From SAT2750 sp963581185 (GTDB lineage Bacteria; Planctomycetota; Planctomycetia; Pirellulales; Pirellulaceae), in assembly GCA_963581185.1 (NCBI GenBank), contig CAUZOB010000119.1, positions 1 to 15,507 of the forward strand: a stretch of 15,507 nt of DNA, read 5' to 3'. This document shows positions 13,801 through 15,507 of the stretch, piece by piece. The position numbers and the translations under genes are program-made. Position 1 is the stretch's first letter. Each line of letters opens with the position of its first letter. Under the pieces are notes generated by a model. That model did not search any database. It was not told the DNA's origin and saw nothing but the letters and a program-made list of their open reading frames with translations.

Positions 13801-15507
13801 CAGGCAGCGAAGCGCTCGGCGATGACAGCAATGGCATCGACGACGAGGACGGGGTCAGTATTAATCCCGATGTGTTTGGTGCAGACCAGCCACTTGTCAA
13901 GGGTCTGACTGTAAGTCTGAATGTCTCGATCGCTAACGGCACTGCCTCCGCTGGCGTTGTGCAGGCCTGGATCGATTACAACCAGGATGGCGACTGGGAC
14001 GATGCCGGCGAACAGATACTTACCGATCAGACGGTAGTCGAGGGATCGAACGCGTTGACGATCGATGTTCCCACCACGGCCACGGTGGGCCTGACATTTG
14101 CCCGCTTCCGATATGGCTACGAACGCGGCATCGGGCCGACTGGCCGGGCGCTGGTGGGTGAAGTTGAAGATCACCGCCTGCTGATCCTCGACGATAAGCC
14201 GATCGCCAATGACGATTTCTTCCAGGTCGACCAGGATACGAGTAATAACCAGCTGGACGTACTGGCGAACGACTTTGCCAGCTCGCTGGGACCGCTGACG
14301 ATCCGTTCGATCGTGGCGACACCCGACCAGGGTGGAGCGGTGTCGATCTCGGCGGATGGCTCCCAAATCTTCTACACACCGTCGGCGAATTTCTCTACCC
14401 CGCCGCTGGAGACGTTTACCTATCAGGTCTCCGACTCCGTCAGCGTGGACTGCGGTCTCACGCCAGATCGCTGTGACACGGCCACCGTCCAGGTGGATGT
14501 CAGGACGACATTCCCGAACGCCGTGGCAATCGACGATTATGTTGATCCCGTCGAGGGCGCAGACGTGAATCCGCCCATCACCACAATTGATGTGTTGGCC
14601 AATGACATTGTCGGTGCCAATGGCCCGCTGGTGCTGATTCCGAGCGGATTGACACAACCGGCGAACGGTACCACCCAGGTGGACGTCGTCAATAACACGA
14701 TCCTCTACACGCCGAACGGCGGCTTCTACAATCTCGATTCGTTTACCTACACGGCCAGCGATACACAGAATAATATCACGACCGCCAATGTCAGCGTGCA
14801 GGTTTCCAAGCCGCTGGGAACCTGCAGCCCGGATGCTGACCTGGCCAATTGTGACAACGTGATCAACTTCTTCGTCGAGACGCTCGATCCAACCACCGGG
14901 GCATCGCTCACGACCGTTGACGTCGGGCAGGACTTTACCGTCAAGGTCTCTGTGCAGGATAACCGCCTGCCGGCCGACGCGCTTGCGGGCAACGGTATCT
15001 TTGCCGGTTTCATGGACGTGCTCTACGACGCGGGCAATGTGCAGATCAAACCAAGTGCCACGCCGATCGTCTTTTCCAGCTTCTACCCGAACTTCCCACA
15101 GGGTGACGCGACTGTGCCAGGTGTCGTCAATGAACTGGGAGCCCTGCAGAACGGCTTCGATCCGCTTGGCGGCGGAGTGATTGAACTGGCGAGCATGACG
15201 TTTGTGGCGACCGGAGCTGGGACGGCCACGATCCAACTGGATCAGGCGGATGTCAGCCCCGAGCACGATACGCTGGTACATATTCTCAATAGCCAGCCCT
15301 CCAACGATGCCGTCGTCGATCATGCCGTGATCAACTTTGGCGTTGTTACCCTGCTTGTGAACTCGGCCGGCGCCGGTAGTGGCGGTGGCGGCGGTGAAGG
15401 TGAGAGGCTGGACGCCAGTGGCGATGGCTATGTGACACCCATGGATGCACTGCAGGTCATCAATGACCTGAACTTCTACGGTGCCCGGCCACTTGCGGCT
15501 GGTGCGG
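10869..15507 (+). CDS. Giant exported M36 (fungalysin) metallopeptidase with dockerin, 3' partial
   Basis: The frame runs 1546 codons from GTG 10869 off the right edge with no stop. Order: a basic N-terminus; LEQRMLLAA (35-43), the planctomycete LEPR-xLL-type motif; an FTP-type propeptide domain (about 90-170); an M36 fungalysin domain (about 290-705) with FYWANLWHD (383-391), HELTH (473-477; His473, His477 zinc ligands, Glu474 catalytic) and GMGEGWSDW (Glu504, third ligand); two SdrD-B-like domains (about 715-826 and 833-937); a GEVED domain (about 938-1105, ending GEVEDHRL); two cadherin/Ig-like repeats with DVLAND (about 1109-1315); a cohesin-like beta region (about 1317-1500); a Gly-rich linker; and the first dockerin F-hand (Asp1515, Ser1517, Asp1519, Asp1526). 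It is probably an extracellular zinc peptidase made as an autoinhibited precursor and held at the surface or in a complex. All visible catalytic residues are intact. The second dockerin half lies outside the window. Confidence 0.9.
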   Translation, partial: MNSRKQAKQRRNRNRSRQLRKPTLGVERRASFETLEQRMLLAADFGVDGGGQVDTDSHLPDVQSLIASNYVLPSIFEGSQGHLSGSVAGGTPRDIAVDYLESNAGDFGLSSSDFDSFRVSKEYETTHTRVTHVVLQQTHNGLDVQNAIAMVHVDNDGRIVAASSAFVSGLSDDPSITSFSPTLSASQAVQQMAGDFGLTLTSSPNVIGQQGTLDQATSLSNAGISLYSIPAKLHYVAQGDGGVALSWSLMVATQGQEHFYMASIDASDGSVNYANDLVNNARYNVFAKPTIDPDDNAQSVVVDPADAVASPWGWHDTNGLEGPEFTDTRGNNVFVQVGSIGNAPTVNGARAQGGEDLEFLTAHDPLSIYSTPENQDVGTTNAFYWANLWHDVLVGYGFDEAAGNFQGNNYSGQGEAGDHVIIEIQDPDVICNGVNLTVPEGLPIPTSPFIQLGFCDAAVPQRDGALDQTLIVHELTHGLHERLVAGPVNPDGSTIDDQIGGMGEGWSDWFSLMFTQDINDDADTPRTVGAYYINDEAGFRRNPYSYDLSINPITLDNFNAQDDPVTLVPNNQVHQSGEIWASILWDLNWNLIEEYGGKEVAFNSDLSQAVGKNGNPNIFGGNVIGPDVLDLTTGANNLAMQLVIDGMKMTTIAPRFSDARDSILAADVALTGGVNHGVIWETFARRGLGVSAFSGVTTVDPNVNSAYDLPSTPADLAGTVFLDADEDGTRDTNEIVLEGAVVFLDLNENGTRELLEPTEITDENGDYQFVMYVGGNFNIRILPFGEGFLQTLPDPTQIPGGPINDGGYHVSVALGNSASGLDFGFAPADLSLGIFGTKFHDVGSPPNGVQDAGEEGLGGVWVYVDLDGDDRIDFGEPAAVTKSDGSYAIDFHEPGQYTVREVVDPGWVQTAPVSGEHSIEIFAGLPVVGINFGNQAQDDYGDAPAPYPSLQADNGAVHGILPGFGMGTSPDADIDAFTGSEALGDDSNGIDDEDGVSINPDVFGADQPLVKGLTVSLNVSIANGTASAGVVQAWIDYNQDGDWDDAGEQILTDQTVVEGSNALTIDVPTTATVGLTFARFRYGYERGIGPTGRALVGEVEDHRLLILDDKPIANDDFFQVDQDTSNNQLDVLANDFASSLGPLTIRSIVATPDQGGAVSISADGSQIFYTPSANFSTPPLETFTYQVSDSVSVDCGLTPDRCDTATVQVDVRTTFPNAVAIDDYVDPVEGADVNPPITTIDVLANDIVGANGPLVLIPSGLTQPANGTTQVDVVNNTILYTPNGGFYNLDSFTYTASDTQNNITTANVSVQVSKPLGTCSPDADLANCDNVINFFVETLDPTTGASLTTVDVGQDFTVKVSVQDNRLPADALAGNGIFAGFMDVLYDAGNVQIKPSATPIVFSSFYPNFPQGDATVPGVVNELGALQNGFDPLGGGVIELASMTFVATGAGTATIQLDQADVSPEHDTLVHILNSQPSNDAVVDHAVINFGVVTLLVNSAGAGSGGGGGEGERLDASGDGYVTPMDALQVINDLNFYGARPLAAGA

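Noticed and set aside
13515..15323. A 602-codon open frame on the minus strand
   Set aside because: It lies wholly antisense to the M36/dockerin gene, whose plus-strand frame shows continuous recognisable domains. The minus-strand product resembles no family and is a shadow of codon bias.

Overview
The window looks like chromosomal DNA from a planctomycete, probably Pirellulaceae-like. Support comes from the protein families: an M50/HlyD-type membrane fusion protein, a secreted sulfatase, a PQQ sugar dehydrogenase fused to c-type cytochrome domains, a BBP7-type outer-membrane beta-barrel protein, and a giant exported protein with the planctomycete LEQR-MLL (LEPR-xLL-like) N-terminal motif and a C-terminal dockerin. 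This placement rests on family recognition, not on a marker gene.

Layout. (1) Positions 1-2033, plus strand: the 3' part of an M50-type membrane protein with a HlyD-like adaptor half, then a small acidic DUF3467 protein carrying a 15-bp tandem repeat. (2) Positions 2233-5514, minus strand, read right to left: a His-rich lipoprotein, a GT-B glycosyltransferase of the GTDC1/QTMAN (DUF3524) family, and a secreted sulfatase. Gaps of about 80-110 bp make co-transcription possible but unproven. The gap between lipoprotein and glycosyltransferase holds an unusual palindromic array of 7-bp units (4901-4977). (3) Positions 5748-8720, minus strand: a 990-residue PQQ-dependent sugar dehydrogenase with three CxxCH haem motifs. 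(4) Positions 8721-9265: a 545-bp divergent intergenic region with three short stem-loops, one of which overlaps the best -10 candidate for the dehydrogenase gene. (5) Positions 9266-10597, plus strand: the BBP7-type outer-membrane protein. (6) From 10869 past the right edge, plus strand: a GTG-started protein of at least 1546 residues (propeptide, M36 fungalysin peptidase, two SdrD-B-like domains, GEVED domain, two cadherin/Ig-like repeats, a cohesin-like region, dockerin). It has no stop in the window.

Most products are predicted to act in the envelope or outside the cell: polymer desulfation, sugar oxidation with electron transfer through haems, protein degradation and an outer-membrane barrel. 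This fits a heterotrophic planctomycete feeding on complex polymers. The exception is the glycosyltransferase, whose family includes the cytoplasmic enzyme that mannosylates queuosine in tRNA. I see no tRNA, rRNA, CRISPR array, insertion sequence or phage gene. I found no obvious complete new defence or mobile system. The best leads are the heptad palindrome, the bacterial QTMAN homologue and the multidomain M36 protein.
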